From the NCBI GenBank assembly GCA_003259005.1, contig QLII01000001.1, positions 8,299,001 to 8,363,000 on the forward strand: a stretch of 64,000 nt of DNA, written 5' to 3'. Below the pieces are notes generated by a model. It was not told the DNA's origin. It did no database searches and worked only from the letters and a program-made list of their open reading frames with translations. Below are positions 37,489 to 47,755 of this stretch, in pieces. The position numbers and the translations under genes were made by a program. The stretch's first letter is position 1; each line of letters begins with the position of its first letter. The DNA is from Spirosoma telluris (GTDB lineage Bacteria; Bacteroidota; Bacteroidia; Cytophagales; Spirosomataceae).

Positions 37489-38309
37489 TTACTCTTTAAT
37501 AAAAGCTAGTATATCAGCATTAATGGTAGCTGCCTCGGTGGTGGGCATACCATGGGGAAAGCCTGGGTACGAAATCAGTTTTCCATGTTTTAATAACTTT
37601 ATCGCCTTTGCTCCAGAAATGGGGAAGGGAACGATCTGGTCATCCTCGCCATGCAATACCAGAACGGGTACATCCACGCTTTTAAGATCTTCCGTAAAAT
37701 CTGTTTCTGAAAACGCTTTAATCCCATCATGATGGGCTTTGATGCTCCCCATCATGCCCTGGCGCCACCAATTATCCCGGATGCCTTGTGATACAGTTGC
37801 TCCTTCCCGATTATAGCCATAAAAAGGAATGGTAAAATCCTGGAAATATTGGGGGCGGTGGGTGGCTGTACCTACCCGAATTTCATCAAACACCGACATA
37901 GGAATCCCGTCCGGATTGGTTTCGGTTTGGACCATTAAAGGCGTAACCGCACTAATTAGCACGGCTTTCGCTACCCGGCCCTGACCATGTTTAGCAACAT
38001 AGCGAATCACTTCTCCCCCCCCGTTGAGTGGCCAATGTGTATCGCATCGTTTAAATCAAGAAATGCCGTAAGCTCAGCCACATCCGCTACATAGGTGTCC
38101 ATATTATGACCCTCAGAGGTTTGAGACGAACGGCCATGACCCCGTCGATCATGGGCAATGACTCGAAACCCCTGACTAACGAAAAACATTAGTTGTGTAT
38201 CCCAATCGTCGCCTGATAAAGGCCAGCCGTGATGAAAAACGATTGGTTGACCCGTTCCCCAATCTTTGTAATAAATCTCGGTACCGTCACTTACTGTGAT
38301 CTTGCTCAT
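37489..38309 (-). CDS. Alpha/beta hydrolase, non-heme chloroperoxidase-like, frame-disrupted
   Basis: A cytoplasmic alpha/beta hydrolase of about 274 residues, of the non-heme chloroperoxidase/esterase family. I choose the ATG ending at 38309 ([18 protein letters not shown]); the 47 residues further upstream look non-coding. Motifs: [14 protein letters not shown] (oxyanion region), then GHSTGGGE with the nucleophile Ser, and the C-terminal [12 protein letters not shown] and [11 protein letters not shown] (Asp and His of the triad). The frame breaks at the run of eight C (38015-38022), in the GGG codons of the nucleophile elbow; one extra G gives [18 protein letters not shown]. Functional prediction is esterase or perhydrolase. 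Confidence 0.88.
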
Positions 38310-38408
38310 GTTTTTGAGATTAAATGTTGAGATTAAATGATAAATTAGCGATAAATAGTCTTCATTTATTGTCGTTACAAACCTACTGGGATAAGGGCTG
38401 ATGAGAGC

Positions 38409-38447
38409 GGTACAAACAGATGGTATTCCAGTAAAAAGAGGGGATTT
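38409..38447 (+). repeat. 39-bp direct repeat, copy 1
   Basis: GGTACAAACAGATGGTATTC... The same 39 bases, with two differences, occur at 56013-56051 in the same orientation. Here it lies in the upstream region of the hydrolase gene. It could be an operator, a small mobile fragment or a remnant of a coding sequence. Confidence 0.6.
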
Positions 38448-38482
38448 CAAACTTCGCGAAGTCGTTACTAATTAATTACGCT

Positions 38483-40063
38483 CTATCCGTCACTGGTTTG
38501 CAATTGTATCTCTTCCCGATCCAGTTCGTTTTCTAATTCATGAAACAATTCGACATCGATCAATTGGGCGTCGCGCAAGTTTAATAACTCAGACCGTTGC
38601 GCCTGTATAGATGATAGCGTCAGTTTCTGGCTGAGTTGATGCTGCGATAGCGTCTTCTCAGAATCTACCCGGTCAAGCTCGTCAACGCGCTCCTGGTGCC
38701 GGTCGATGATTTCCTGAACTGTGTCTCCAGCAAGTCCTTCTTTATTGACTACACGATGAATCACGGCCAGTGCTTTTTGGGATAGCCTTTTGCGAATTTC
38801 CCGTCGGGAAAGATAGTCGGTAGACTGCTGCCCAAAGTGTAAGGCTCGAATAACAATCGGAAGCAGGCTTCCCTGTCCGACCAGCGTAAACAGAATCACG
38901 CAAAACGTAATAAACAGGATTAGATTTCGGCCGGGACAAGGGAGCCCATTGGGCAGCCGTTCTGGAATCGATAGGGCAGCCGCCAGCGAGACAATACCTC
39001 GCATGCTAATATACGCTAATAAGGTCGTGTGCTTGTACGAAGGAAACACAGGGGGCAGGTGTACCTTCTTGCGTATCAGCGTAGAAACCGTATCGGCCCC
39101 AAAGATACCCACGAAGCGGATCGCTACGGCAGTCAAACTAATGAGCAAGCCGAACCAGGCGAGTTGCCCCAGCGACTGCCCTTTACTAGAGTCTACCACA
39201 TGCGGCAGTTGCAATCCAATTAAAATAAAGATAAGCCCATTCAGGAGCACAACCACAAAGTCCCAAACCGCAACTGCCTGCATCCGCGTGGTCGGACTAT
39301 GTACCCTCGATTGTTTATGGCCCAGTAGTAGTCCCGCTGTAACTACACTTAAAACCCCACTCAAATGAAGATGTTCGGCTGCTATATAAGCTGAGTAAGC
39401 CGTCACAAACGTCAGCACTGTCTCTAAAGCGGGTTCGAGACGCCCGTATTTATGCAACCAGAACGATAGGTATCCAATAACGAGTCCTGAACAAACACCA
39501 CCCAAAGCTAATTGCACGAATTCTAGCAGCGAGTCGGTCAGTGAAAAGTGGCCCGAACTCATGGTAGCCAAGGCTAGTTGAAATAGGACTAAAGCCGTGG
39601 CATCATTAACCAGACTTTCGCCTTCCAGGATGGCAACTATTTTTCGGGGAACAGCCAGGGTTTTCATAATTGCTGTGGCGGCAACGGCATCGGAAGGCGA
39701 AACGATGGCCCCTAACAGCAAGCCGGTTGCCAAAGTAAAGCCAGGAATAAGCCAGGTCGCTACATACGCAATACCGATGCTGGTTGCCAGCACCAGGCCC
39801 AAAGCGAGCACCACAACAGGTTCTAAATTTCGGCGAAAGTCGCTCCAATTCGTATACCAGGCTGCACTGTATAAGATAGGGGGTAAGAAAACCAGGAGAA
39901 CGACCGATGAGTCCAGACCGACATTCGGTAAACCAGGGATAAAGCCAATAACAAGACCGCCAACCGTTAGCAATATCGGAAAGACCAGGTTGAGTCGCTG
40001 AGCGATTAGCGCCAGTCCAATCACAAAAATCAGTAGCAGAAGAACCGTTTCAAGTGGATGCAT
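38483..40063 (-). CDS. Na+/H+ antiporter, CPA1 family
   Basis: A 526-residue cation/proton antiporter (NhaP-type, Na_H_exchanger domain). About 12 predicted membrane helices occupy residues 1-410. Characteristic: LFLPPILYSAAWYTNWSDFRRNLEPVVVLALGLV, the ion-binding LLLGAIVSPSDAVAATAIMKTLAVPRKIVAILEGESLVNDATALVLFQLA (with the ND pair) and MRGIVSLAAALSIPE. The C-terminal tail (about 420-526) is cytosolic and charged. It exchanges Na+ or K+ for protons across the inner membrane in pH and salt control. It is the second gene of a two-gene unit with the SnoaL-like gene, 16 bases upstream. Confidence 0.95.
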   Translation of the reverse strand: MHPLETVLLLLIFVIGLALIAQRLNLVFPILLTVGGLVIGFIPGLPNVGLDSSVVLLVFLPPILYSAAWYTNWSDFRRNLEPVVVLALGLVLATSIGIAYVATWLIPGFTLATGLLLGAIVSPSDAVAATAIMKTLAVPRKIVAILEGESLVNDATALVLFQLALATMSSGHFSLTDSLLEFVQLALGGVCSGLVIGYLSFWLHKYGRLEPALETVLTFVTAYSAYIAAEHLHLSGVLSVVTAGLLLGHKQSRVHSPTTRMQAVAVWDFVVVLLNGLIFILIGLQLPHVVDSSKGQSLGQLAWFGLLISLTAVAIRFVGIFGADTVSTLIRKKVHLPPVFPSYKHTTLLAYISMRGIVSLAAALSIPERLPNGLPCPGRNLILFITFCVILFTLVGQGSLLPIVIRALHFGQQSTDYLSRREIRKRLSQKALAVIHRVVNKEGLAGDTVQEIIDRHQERVDELDRVDSEKTLSQHQLSQKLTLSSIQAQRSELLNLRDAQLIDVELFHELENELDREEIQLQTSDG

Positions 40064-40079
40064 AGGTTAGGCCTACGTT

Positions 40080-40547
40080 TTATTGGACACCATTGCTTGA
40101 ACTATGTTGTCCGTTTGGTGGGAGATTAGATCCATTATTCCCTTGTTGGATTCGGTTGAGGAGCTTAGCTGAATCCCAATAAAAAGCCCGTAATTCAACC
40201 ACTCGTTCAGCCTTCACTTTCCAGGCGTGAACAAAAGGCATAATAGCTAGTTCGTTGTCTACCATAAGTTTACCCTCAAAGAAGCCCGTTGTCATGATCA
40301 AATCCTGATGCTGATCATCATCCGGGGTGAAATAGATGAGAGATTGTACACTCAGGTTCTCACAGATCGTGTATAGACGTGACATCAAGGTTAAAAATCC
40401 GCTTCTCCCATGGTATTCACTTCCAGTAGGTCCATAATCAGAACTATAAAGCACGATTTCCTCATCCAGTAGGGGCAGTATTCGACTTAAATTATTGTCC
40501 GCAAAAACACTGTAGACAACTTCGATAATTTGCTTTGGATTGGCCAT
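40080..40547 (-). CDS. SnoaL-like/nuclear transport factor 2-fold protein
   Basis: A 155-residue protein with the NTF2/SnoaL cone fold. The pattern IIEVVYSVFADNNLSRILPLLDEEIVLYSSDYGPTGSEYHGRSGFLTLMSRLYTICENLSVQSL is typical of polyketide-cyclase-like ketosteroid isomerase relatives. The last 25 residues are rich in Asn, Gln and Ser and may be disordered. It is immediately upstream of the antiporter and likely cotranscribed. It could bind a small hydrophobic ligand; no activity can be assigned. Confidence 0.82.
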   Translation of the reverse strand: MANPKQIIEVVYSVFADNNLSRILPLLDEEIVLYSSDYGPTGSEYHGRSGFLTLMSRLYTICENLSVQSLIYFTPDDDQHQDLIMTTGFFEGKLMVDNELAIMPFVHAWKVKAERVVELRAFYWDSAKLLNRIQQGNNGSNLPPNGQHSSSNGVQ

Positions 40548-40709
40548 AGGAATAAGGAAGGTAAACGAACTGCTTATTCTTTATATCAAGGCGAGTGCCA
40601 ACCCTTAAGCAAGTTGGAAAACAGGAATTGACTAGGAATCAAATTCCTCATTGTCAACCGAAAGGAAACCTCGAGCGGTTTTGTTAATTCAGGGTGTCTT
40701 ATTTTTTTA

Positions 40710-40729
40710 ATTTTGGAGTTCTCCAAAAT
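40710..40729. promoter_or_regulatory. Candidate operator: 9-bp palindrome
   Basis: ATTTTGGAG-TT-CTCCAAAAT is a perfect palindrome of 9 bases per arm in the 430-base gap between the divergent SnoaL-like gene and the response-regulator gene. Its position and shape suit a dimeric regulator site. The remaining gap holds no other gene that I can support; two minus-strand open frames there lack features. Confidence 0.35.
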
Positions 40730-40977
40730 AACTGGAGTTTTCAGTATTTTCCGTAGGAGATGATTAAATGAAGAAGTGCGACCCAAGTTGGACAATGGCA
40801 TTATTCACATTAAATTTCATTCGATTACCTTTTTGTCTATCCTTATTCTGAGCTCTTAACAGAATTAATAAAGAGTTTGCATGACCACCTGGGCAAACTC
40901 GAGTATGAATGGGAATAATTCTTGTAAGCTGATGAAAATGCGGTCTATGCAGGCTATCCTCTAACCCAATCTGGACT

Positions 40978-43038
40978 ATGCAATCACTTAGCAACCCTCC
41001 TCTTTCCTCTGCCTTATCCTGTAAGATTTTAATTGTTGAAGATGAATACATTATCGCCAATGATCTGGAACTGATTTTGGGTGAGGCAGGCTACCCCGTC
41101 ATTGGTGTTGCCGACTCCGTTGCCGAGGCCTTAGCGCTCATGGACCAGCAAAAACCAGATATCGTCATGTTGGATATTTACCTGAAGGGAAAAGAAACCG
41201 GCATTGATCTGGCCAAGCAGTTGGAGGAGCTCAGCATTCCGTTTATTTATATATCCGCCAACGACAATAAGAGTGTGCTGGAGGCCGTAAAAGCCACGCA
41301 GCCGATTGGCTATATCGTTAAACCGTTTCGGGGAAAAGATATTCTCACTACACTGGAAATCAGCCGATATCGTCACGCACATAGCGTAGAAATGAAACTT
41401 CGGGAAGAAAAGGTATTACAAATTGCCCTGACCGATGCCCTGTCGGCTCCCGGAAGTTGGGAGCAAAAGCTTCTGAACGCAGCGATGCTCCTTCAGTCAC
41501 TTGTGCCGTTCGATTTCTTATCGATTCAATCCCAAAAGAAAGGTACAAGCCAGCTTTTCAATTACTACCGGGTCGGCTTTGACGAGTATCAAATCATCAA
41601 CCTGGCTGATATCCACCAACTAACGAATATAACTCCGGATCATTTGTTAATGGTTGAAACTGGAGACGTGCTTCCTGGTCCTGTACGGTATTCTGAGGAA
41701 AACTTCCTCAATTTTTGTGAAAAATCTCGTTTAGGACAACTGCTGGCAAAAAACTTCCGACTTGAGTCGGCCATGATCATGCCGCTGAATGTGGGGCTAG
41801 TGGACACATTCTTTATCACGTTTCTGAGTCGTAAACCTGACGTTTACCTATCCGGGCATCTTAGGCTACTGGAGCGGCTGGAACAACCGATTGTATTAAT
41901 GCTGGAGCGGGTTCTTGCCTTTGAAGAAGTGGCCCGGCTTAGTGAACAGCTAAAACGGGAAAACAACTACTTACAGGAAGAGGTAAAAACATTAGCCAAT
42001 TTTGAAGAGATCATTGGTCGTAGCCAACGTTTGTTACGTGTTTTTGATCAGGTTACTCAGGTTGCCAATACCAATACATCGGTTCTTATATTAGGTGAAA
42101 GTGGTACTGGAAAGGAGCTAATTGCCCGTGCGCTCCATAACTTGTCATCTCGAAAAGACAAAATTCTGGTAAAAATCAACTGCGCGGCTTTACCTGCTAC
42201 TCTGATCGAATCGGAGCTTTTTGGCCATGAGAAAGGCGCGTTTACGGGCGCTATTGAAAAGCGAATTGGTAAGTTTGAATTGGCTCATGGAGGTACTATT
42301 TTCCTGGATGAAATAGGCGAGATGCCTTTAGAATTGCAAGCCAAACTCCTGCGCGTACTTCAGGAAAAAGAGATCGAACGGGTTGGTGGTAAAACCCCTA
42401 TTAAAACAGATGTGCGTGTCGTAGCCGCTACAAACCGGTATCTGGAAAAAGAAGTAGCTGAAGGGCGTTTTCGGATGGATCTGTACTTTCGGTTAGCAAC
42501 CTTCCCCATTACCTTACCCTCCTTACGGGAACGGCCTGGTGATATACCCCTACTGGCCCAATTTTTCGCTCAGCGATCGGCCCGTAAACTAGGTAAACCG
42601 TTTCGAGGTATTAGTGAAACGGTATTGAATGAGCTAATTAATTATAGTTGGCCGGGAAATATTCGGGAGTTAGAAAATGTGATTGAACAGGCTGTCATTA
42701 TTAATGATGGCCAATCACCGCTGACATTGGGCCGACCATTGATCAACAGCTTATTTTCCACGGCTCTATCAGGCACCATGAGTCAGCCAGATGCCAGTTT
42801 CAAACTAGGAAATTCAACGCCAAAAGATTTACAGGATGTTAAACAGATCCAACAGGAAACGGAACGAGATTACATTCTGGCAATTCTGAAACAAACAAAT
42901 GGTCGAATTCGGGGGAATGGAGGAGCTGCTGAATTGATGAACTTAAAGCCAACGACACTCGAATATCGAATGGAAAAACTGGGTATCCGGAAAGTCCTTT
43001 CCGCTCAGCCGCCAGGTTCCTCATTCGGTATCAATTAA
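40978..43038 (+). CDS. Sigma-54-dependent response regulator (REC-GAF-AAA-Fis HTH)
   Basis: A 686-residue NtrC-family activator. Residues 15-135 are a receiver domain (KILIVEDEYIIANDLELIL..., phosphoacceptor Asp66 in VMLDIYLKG, Lys in YIVKPF). A GAF-like segment follows (about 150-320, SLVPFDFLSIQSQKK). The sigma-54 interaction domain runs from 345 to 575, with Walker A ILGESGTGKELIARALH, GAFTGA in HEKGAFTGAIEKRIG, and Walker B GGTIFLDEIGEMP. The C-terminal HTH is of the Fis type (RDYILAILKQTNGRIRGNGGAAELM...). With the GAFTGA loop it can activate sigma-54 promoters. It sits 13 bases ahead of the first histidine kinase gene and may be its partner. Confidence 0.95.
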   Translation: MQSLSNPPLSSALSCKILIVEDEYIIANDLELILGEAGYPVIGVADSVAEALALMDQQKPDIVMLDIYLKGKETGIDLAKQLEELSIPFIYISANDNKSVLEAVKATQPIGYIVKPFRGKDILTTLEISRYRHAHSVEMKLREEKVLQIALTDALSAPGSWEQKLLNAAMLLQSLVPFDFLSIQSQKKGTSQLFNYYRVGFDEYQIINLADIHQLTNITPDHLLMVETGDVLPGPVRYSEENFLNFCEKSRLGQLLAKNFRLESAMIMPLNVGLVDTFFITFLSRKPDVYLSGHLRLLERLEQPIVLMLERVLAFEEVARLSEQLKRENNYLQEEVKTLANFEEIIGRSQRLLRVFDQVTQVANTNTSVLILGESGTGKELIARALHNLSSRKDKILVKINCAALPATLIESELFGHEKGAFTGAIEKRIGKFELAHGGTIFLDEIGEMPLELQAKLLRVLQEKEIERVGGKTPIKTDVRVVAATNRYLEKEVAEGRFRMDLYFRLATFPITLPSLRERPGDIPLLAQFFAQRSARKLGKPFRGISETVLNELINYSWPGNIRELENVIEQAVIINDGQSPLTLGRPLINSLFSTALSGTMSQPDASFKLGNSTPKDLQDVKQIQQETERDYILAILKQTNGRIRGNGGAAELMNLKPTTLEYRMEKLGIRKVLSAQPPGSSFGIN

Positions 43039-43051
43039 GGCCTAGGCATTC

Positions 43052-45340
43052 ATGAAGCAGTATATTCTTCTGATAATATGGACGCTGTTGGCCCTAACAG
43101 CCAAAGCCCAATGGTCTGCCGTCCAGATTGACAGTTTACAACGGGTATTAAGCGATCGTAAACCGGATACCGGTCGGGTAAACGCATTACTGCAATTGAG
43201 TCAATGCTACATTCTTAAACCTGGAGAAGAAGCACATGATTTAGATACGGCGCTACAAATGAGTCAACAAGCCAGCCGATTAGCACAATCCCTGCACTAC
43301 CCAGCCTGCCAGGGCGAGGCTGATTATACATTGTTCCTGATTTGGCTGGAAAAAGGTGATATCGCTAAGGCCAACTGGTATGCCCAACAAGCCACTGATT
43401 TTTTTACACGCTATAAAAAGTGGGATCAGTTGGGCTATGTGTTCATGAACCAGGCTCGTTTTTTTACACTTGAAGGGGACGAGTTACCCAAAAAGATTCT
43501 ACTCTATGAAAAAGCACTTAGCTATTTTATCGAGGCCGATGATAAAGTAAAAATGGCTGACTTGTATAAAGAACTCTCCGATCTCCATCAAATACAGGAA
43601 AATTATGCGCTTGCACTCAGCGAGTTACAAAGCGCCCTTCGGTTATTCCGTGCCATTGGCCATACTGATTTAGCTACGGTATATGATCTACTTGGCTTTG
43701 TATCGGCCAAGCTTGGTGACTATAAAGAAGGACTTGCCTACGGCTTGATGGCCGTTCGAGCCGCTGAAGCGAGTAAAGATAGTTCGCTGACGCTTTGTAC
43801 CATCTACAACCGGGTTGGACTCACCTATTATGGACTGAGCCAGTTTAAACAGGCAAAAATCTATTATCAGAAATCGCTGGCTATTGCCTTAAAATACAAC
43901 AATAACGCCTATATCCTGCATCTGGTAGGTAACCTGTCTGATTTGTTACTTCAACAACGTAAACCCAGAGAGGCACTCAATTTTTTACGGCAAAAATCCC
44001 AGCAGTATCCACCAACAACTGCGGAGAGTGCGCTTTTGGTCGACTTTCGGCTGGTTACGATTTATGCCGGGTTAAATCAATTTAAACAAGCGCAAGCGTA
44101 TTGCGATCAGACCTTAGAGTTACTGGCCAACAAGGGGATAGGCAGTTTAGGGCGTGCCCGGATTTATCAGGCGGTTATCAACTTTTTTATCCAAAGTAGA
44201 CAGTTTCAGCAGGCTCGTCGCTATTTAGCGATCAACGAATTACGGTGCCAGCAAAATGGCTCGATTATGGCGCTGGCAAAAAATCATTTACAGTGGTTCA
44301 AACTTGATTCGACTCAGGCTAACTACATTCCCGCCATTCGACATTACGAACGCTATAAAGTCTTGCAGGACTCCTTGTTAAACACTACGAAAAGCCGGCA
44401 GATCGCCCAATTAGAAATTGAGTTTGAAAGCGAAAAGAAAGATCAGAATTTAAAGTTAAGTCAACAGAGTATTCAAGCGCTGACGAAGCAAAGCTTATTG
44501 CAGCAAACCCAATTACAGCAGGAGCAAACCATTCGAAATGGTATTATTGCCGGTACCATTATGTTAATTTTATTATTGGGGCTTAGCTATAACCGGTATC
44601 ATCTTAAACAACAAAGTAATAAACTTCTTGAGGCCAAACAGCTGGAGATCAATCAAAAAAATGAATCCCTTCAAAAAGCCGTTCATGATCAGGAACACTT
44701 ATTACGGGAACGGGAATGGATGCTTCGGGAGATTCATCACCGGGTAAAAAACAACCTGCAAATCATTACCAGCCTGCTTCATTCACAGTCCACCTATCTT
44801 AAAGATCAGGCCGCCTTGGCGGCTATACGAGAAAGTCAGAACCGGGTTCACGCCATGGCATTGATCCATCAGAAATTGTATCAAACAAACCGTCTGTCCA
44901 GCATTCCGATGGCAGAATACATCAATGAAATCGTTGACTATTTAATGAGTACGTTCGATTTAAATGCTGGCATTAAAAAGCAAATAGACGTTTCACCGGT
45001 CGATTTAGATGTTACGGTTGCAGTTCCCCTGGGCTTGATCATTAATGAAGCCATTACGAACTCTCTGAAATATGCGTTTCCCTTGCGTCAGACTGGAATG
45101 ATATACATAGAGCTTAAGCGACTGGATTACCAAAGCTACTGGCTGTTAATTAGTGATGATGGTATTGGCTTTCCGACGGATTTAAACCCGAACCGAAGTC
45201 GCACACTTGGTATGAGTTTGATCCGGGGACTCAGTAAACAACTTGGTGGGAAGCTGGAAATTAGCCAGATCAATGGCGTACAGATTAGTCTGATATTTAG
45301 TGAAGTGAAAGTTGGGCAACCAGCTTTGATCAGCGCGTAA
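43052..45340 (+). CDS. TPR-containing sensor histidine kinase (HisKA_2 family), kinase 1
   Basis: A 762-residue membrane sensor kinase. Signal sequence (MKQYILLIIWTLLALTAKAQ), then about 400 residues of TPR repeats in the periplasm, a coiled-coil region and a membrane helix near residue 500 (IRNGIIAGTIMLILLLGLSY). The cytosolic HisKA_2 domain has the H-box REIHHRVKNNLQIITSLLHSQ, and the HATPase domain has the N box (NEAITNSLKYAFP) and G1/G2 boxes (ISDDGIGFPTDLNPNRSRTLGMSLIRGLSKQLGG). Immediately downstream of the response regulator, with kinase 2 next to it. The ligand of the TPR domain is not known. Confidence 0.94.
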   Translation: MKQYILLIIWTLLALTAKAQWSAVQIDSLQRVLSDRKPDTGRVNALLQLSQCYILKPGEEAHDLDTALQMSQQASRLAQSLHYPACQGEADYTLFLIWLEKGDIAKANWYAQQATDFFTRYKKWDQLGYVFMNQARFFTLEGDELPKKILLYEKALSYFIEADDKVKMADLYKELSDLHQIQENYALALSELQSALRLFRAIGHTDLATVYDLLGFVSAKLGDYKEGLAYGLMAVRAAEASKDSSLTLCTIYNRVGLTYYGLSQFKQAKIYYQKSLAIALKYNNNAYILHLVGNLSDLLLQQRKPREALNFLRQKSQQYPPTTAESALLVDFRLVTIYAGLNQFKQAQAYCDQTLELLANKGIGSLGRARIYQAVINFFIQSRQFQQARRYLAINELRCQQNGSIMALAKNHLQWFKLDSTQANYIPAIRHYERYKVLQDSLLNTTKSRQIAQLEIEFESEKKDQNLKLSQQSIQALTKQSLLQQTQLQQEQTIRNGIIAGTIMLILLLGLSYNRYHLKQQSNKLLEAKQLEINQKNESLQKAVHDQEHLLREREWMLREIHHRVKNNLQIITSLLHSQSTYLKDQAALAAIRESQNRVHAMALIHQKLYQTNRLSSIPMAEYINEIVDYLMSTFDLNAGIKKQIDVSPVDLDVTVAVPLGLIINEAITNSLKYAFPLRQTGMIYIELKRLDYQSYWLLISDDGIGFPTDLNPNRSRTLGMSLIRGLSKQLGGKLEISQINGVQISLIFSEVKVGQPALISA

Positions 45341-45403
45341 CGTTTTCTTTGATCGCTGATGTGGATAAGTAGGAACAGAAAAAGAGTTTAACGAACACAA
45401 TCG

Positions 45404-47742
45404 ATGCCTACTTGGGTACTCCCTTTTAAACCCGTGAACGAATTCGCTAGCTGGCATTCATCAAGACTTGCCTGGTTAAGTCTAGTTGGTATTGTGCTCC
45501 ATTTTTTTACAAGTACCCCTTCCAATGGACAGAATATTACGCGAAAAATGGCCAATCAATTATTGATCAACTTACAAAAAAGTAAACCTGATACGTTCCG
45601 GCTTTCTGCTCTGATTGAATTAGGGAAATTTCACGTCTATAAAGCGGGAGAAGTTAAAGTCGACCTGGATAGTGCGCTATTTTATCTACATCAGGCAGAA
45701 GAGCTTAGCAGTACGTTGCATCTGTCAAAAGAAAAACATCAGGCAGAAAGTATCCTGGTTATTGCCTATATGGAACGGGGCGATATCCAGCTTGGAGAGT
45801 CTCTTTTTTCTAAACTAATAAAAGATTGCCAGCGAACGGGGGATAAAGATACTCAAGCTGACGCCCTGTATAGGTTCGCCACCGCTCAGCGGTATATCAC
45901 CCGAAATTATCCCAAAGCTTTTTCGAATTATCGCCAGGCCGCTTCTCTGTACAAAGCGCTCAGGAACCCGGAGAAAGAACTATTTCTGTCCGAGCAGATT
46001 GCTGGCCTCCACGCGGATATGGGCGAGCTGGATGTAGCTGAAGGCGAATTTCTGGATATTTTGAAACGATATAAAGCGATTAAGTATCCAAAGCTTCATT
46101 ATACCTATAGCTGGTTAGCGAGTATTAGCCGATTGAGAGGGAATTTCGAGAAAGGCCTTTTCTATTCGCTGCAATGCCTGGAAAGTATGAACAAGACCCA
46201 GGATACATTGTCAGCCGCTGGCTTTTATGGGACTATTGCTGAGGTATACATGGAGCTTGGCAAACGGGAACAAAGCATTTATTGGTTTAAAAAGACGCTT
46301 CAGCAATGGCGACGGGAAAAGCTTCCAAATTACTCATTGTATTATTCGGCAAGCTTTATTGTACAAGATTTAATTGAGCATCATAAAACGCAGGAAGCCC
46401 TTCGTTTAATTGTAAACCTTGTCAAAGAAATTCCTTCTGTAACTACCATTCAGAAAGGGTGTATTGCCCAAACAATAGCGTATTGCTATGATAATCTGCA
46501 TCATTATAAACAGGCGGAGAAATACTATCTGGAGGCAATTAGCTGGTACAGTCAATCGGGCAATGATTTTGAAATGGCACAGAAAGCGCCAAAAGAAATC
46601 GGTGAATTTTATTTGAAACGTGGAAATTTTAAAAAGGCTGGTTTTTATTTACGAAAAGCCCTCGCTTTTTCACCACAAAAAAACGCCCCTTCGACCATAA
46701 AGGATATTCACTTTATGCTCTTTAAAGTAGATTCCACGGAGGGGAATTATCTATCGGCCATTAGCCATTTTCGGCAACATAAAGCGTTAAATGACTCCCT
46801 TTTTAACGAAACTAAATCACGGCAGTTTGCGGAGTTGGAGGTGCGATATGCTACGGCCCAAAAAGAACAGCAAATTCAGCGTCAGCAACTTGAACTAGAA
46901 AAAGGGGAGACAACGCGCAAGGGTATACTGGCAGGCGCAATGCTGCTTTTAGGCCTCTTGGGTATAAGTTATAATCAGTACCGCTTAAAACAAAAAAGTA
47001 ATAAACTCCTAGAGTCCAAACAGCTTGAAATCAATCAAAAAAATGTATCCCTGCAGTCTATCCTTAACGAGAAAGATACGTTGCTGAAAGAAAAGGAAGA
47101 GTTGTTGGAAGAAAAAGAGTGGATGCTTAAAGAGATTCACCACCGGGTGAAAAATAATCTACAGATTATTACCAGCTTACTCCATTCGCAAGGCGTTTAT
47201 TTGAAAGATAAAGCCGCGCTATCAGCTATTCAGGAGAGTCAGAATCGGGTACACGTGATGGCATTGATCCACCAGAAGCTGTACCAGTCAGATCGCCTGG
47301 CAACGATTCCGATGGCTGAGTATATCGAGGATATCCTCGATTATTTACTGGTAACGTTTGCCCGGCAGGATTCTGTTCTGAAAAAAATAGCCGTCATGCC
47401 AATCAATCTGGATGTTATTCTGGCGGTTCCACTTGGCCTTATCCTCAACGAGGTCGTTACCAATTCATTGAAATACGCTTTCCCTGATGGCCAGAAAGGA
47501 ACCATTAGCATTGAACTTGTCGATTTGGCCAGCCAGACGTATCGACTCACGATCAGTGATAATGGTGTTGGCTTCCCCCCCGATTTAAACCCCAACCGAA
47601 GTCGTACATTAGGGATGAGCCTGATTCGTGGGCTCAGTAAACAACTTGGGGGAAGCTTCAAATCAATCAGGATTCAGGTGTCGAGATTAGCTTGCTCTTT
47701 ACCCAGGAAAAAGTTGGTTTGACTGAAATTGCTACTATCTAG
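45404..47742 (+). CDS. TPR-containing sensor histidine kinase, kinase 2, frame-disrupted at the C-terminus
   Basis: Close paralogue of the gene before, about 778 residues. Signal sequence or anchor in the first 45 residues, TPR sensor region, coiled coil, membrane helix GILAGAMLLLGLLGISYNQY, H-box KEIHHRVKNNLQIITSLLHSQG and the HATPase N and G boxes. The frame is lost 30 codons from the end at the A run 47660-47662; an extra A gives SFKINQDSGVEISLLFTQEKVG as in kinase 1, and moves the stop to 47742. It starts 63 bases after kinase 1. Kinase 3 is convergent 13 bases beyond. Confidence 0.92.
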
Positions 47743-47755
47743 CACTACTTAGTAT

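Noticed and set aside
38318-38450. 47-residue N-terminal extension of the chloroperoxidase-like hydrolase
   Set aside because: The family starts at MSKITVSDG; the extension covers the 39-bp repeat and reads as non-coding.
40586-41060. Two overlapping minus-strand frames upstream of the response regulator
   Set aside because: One overlaps the regulator start and both lack coding signals; the region is better seen as control DNA.
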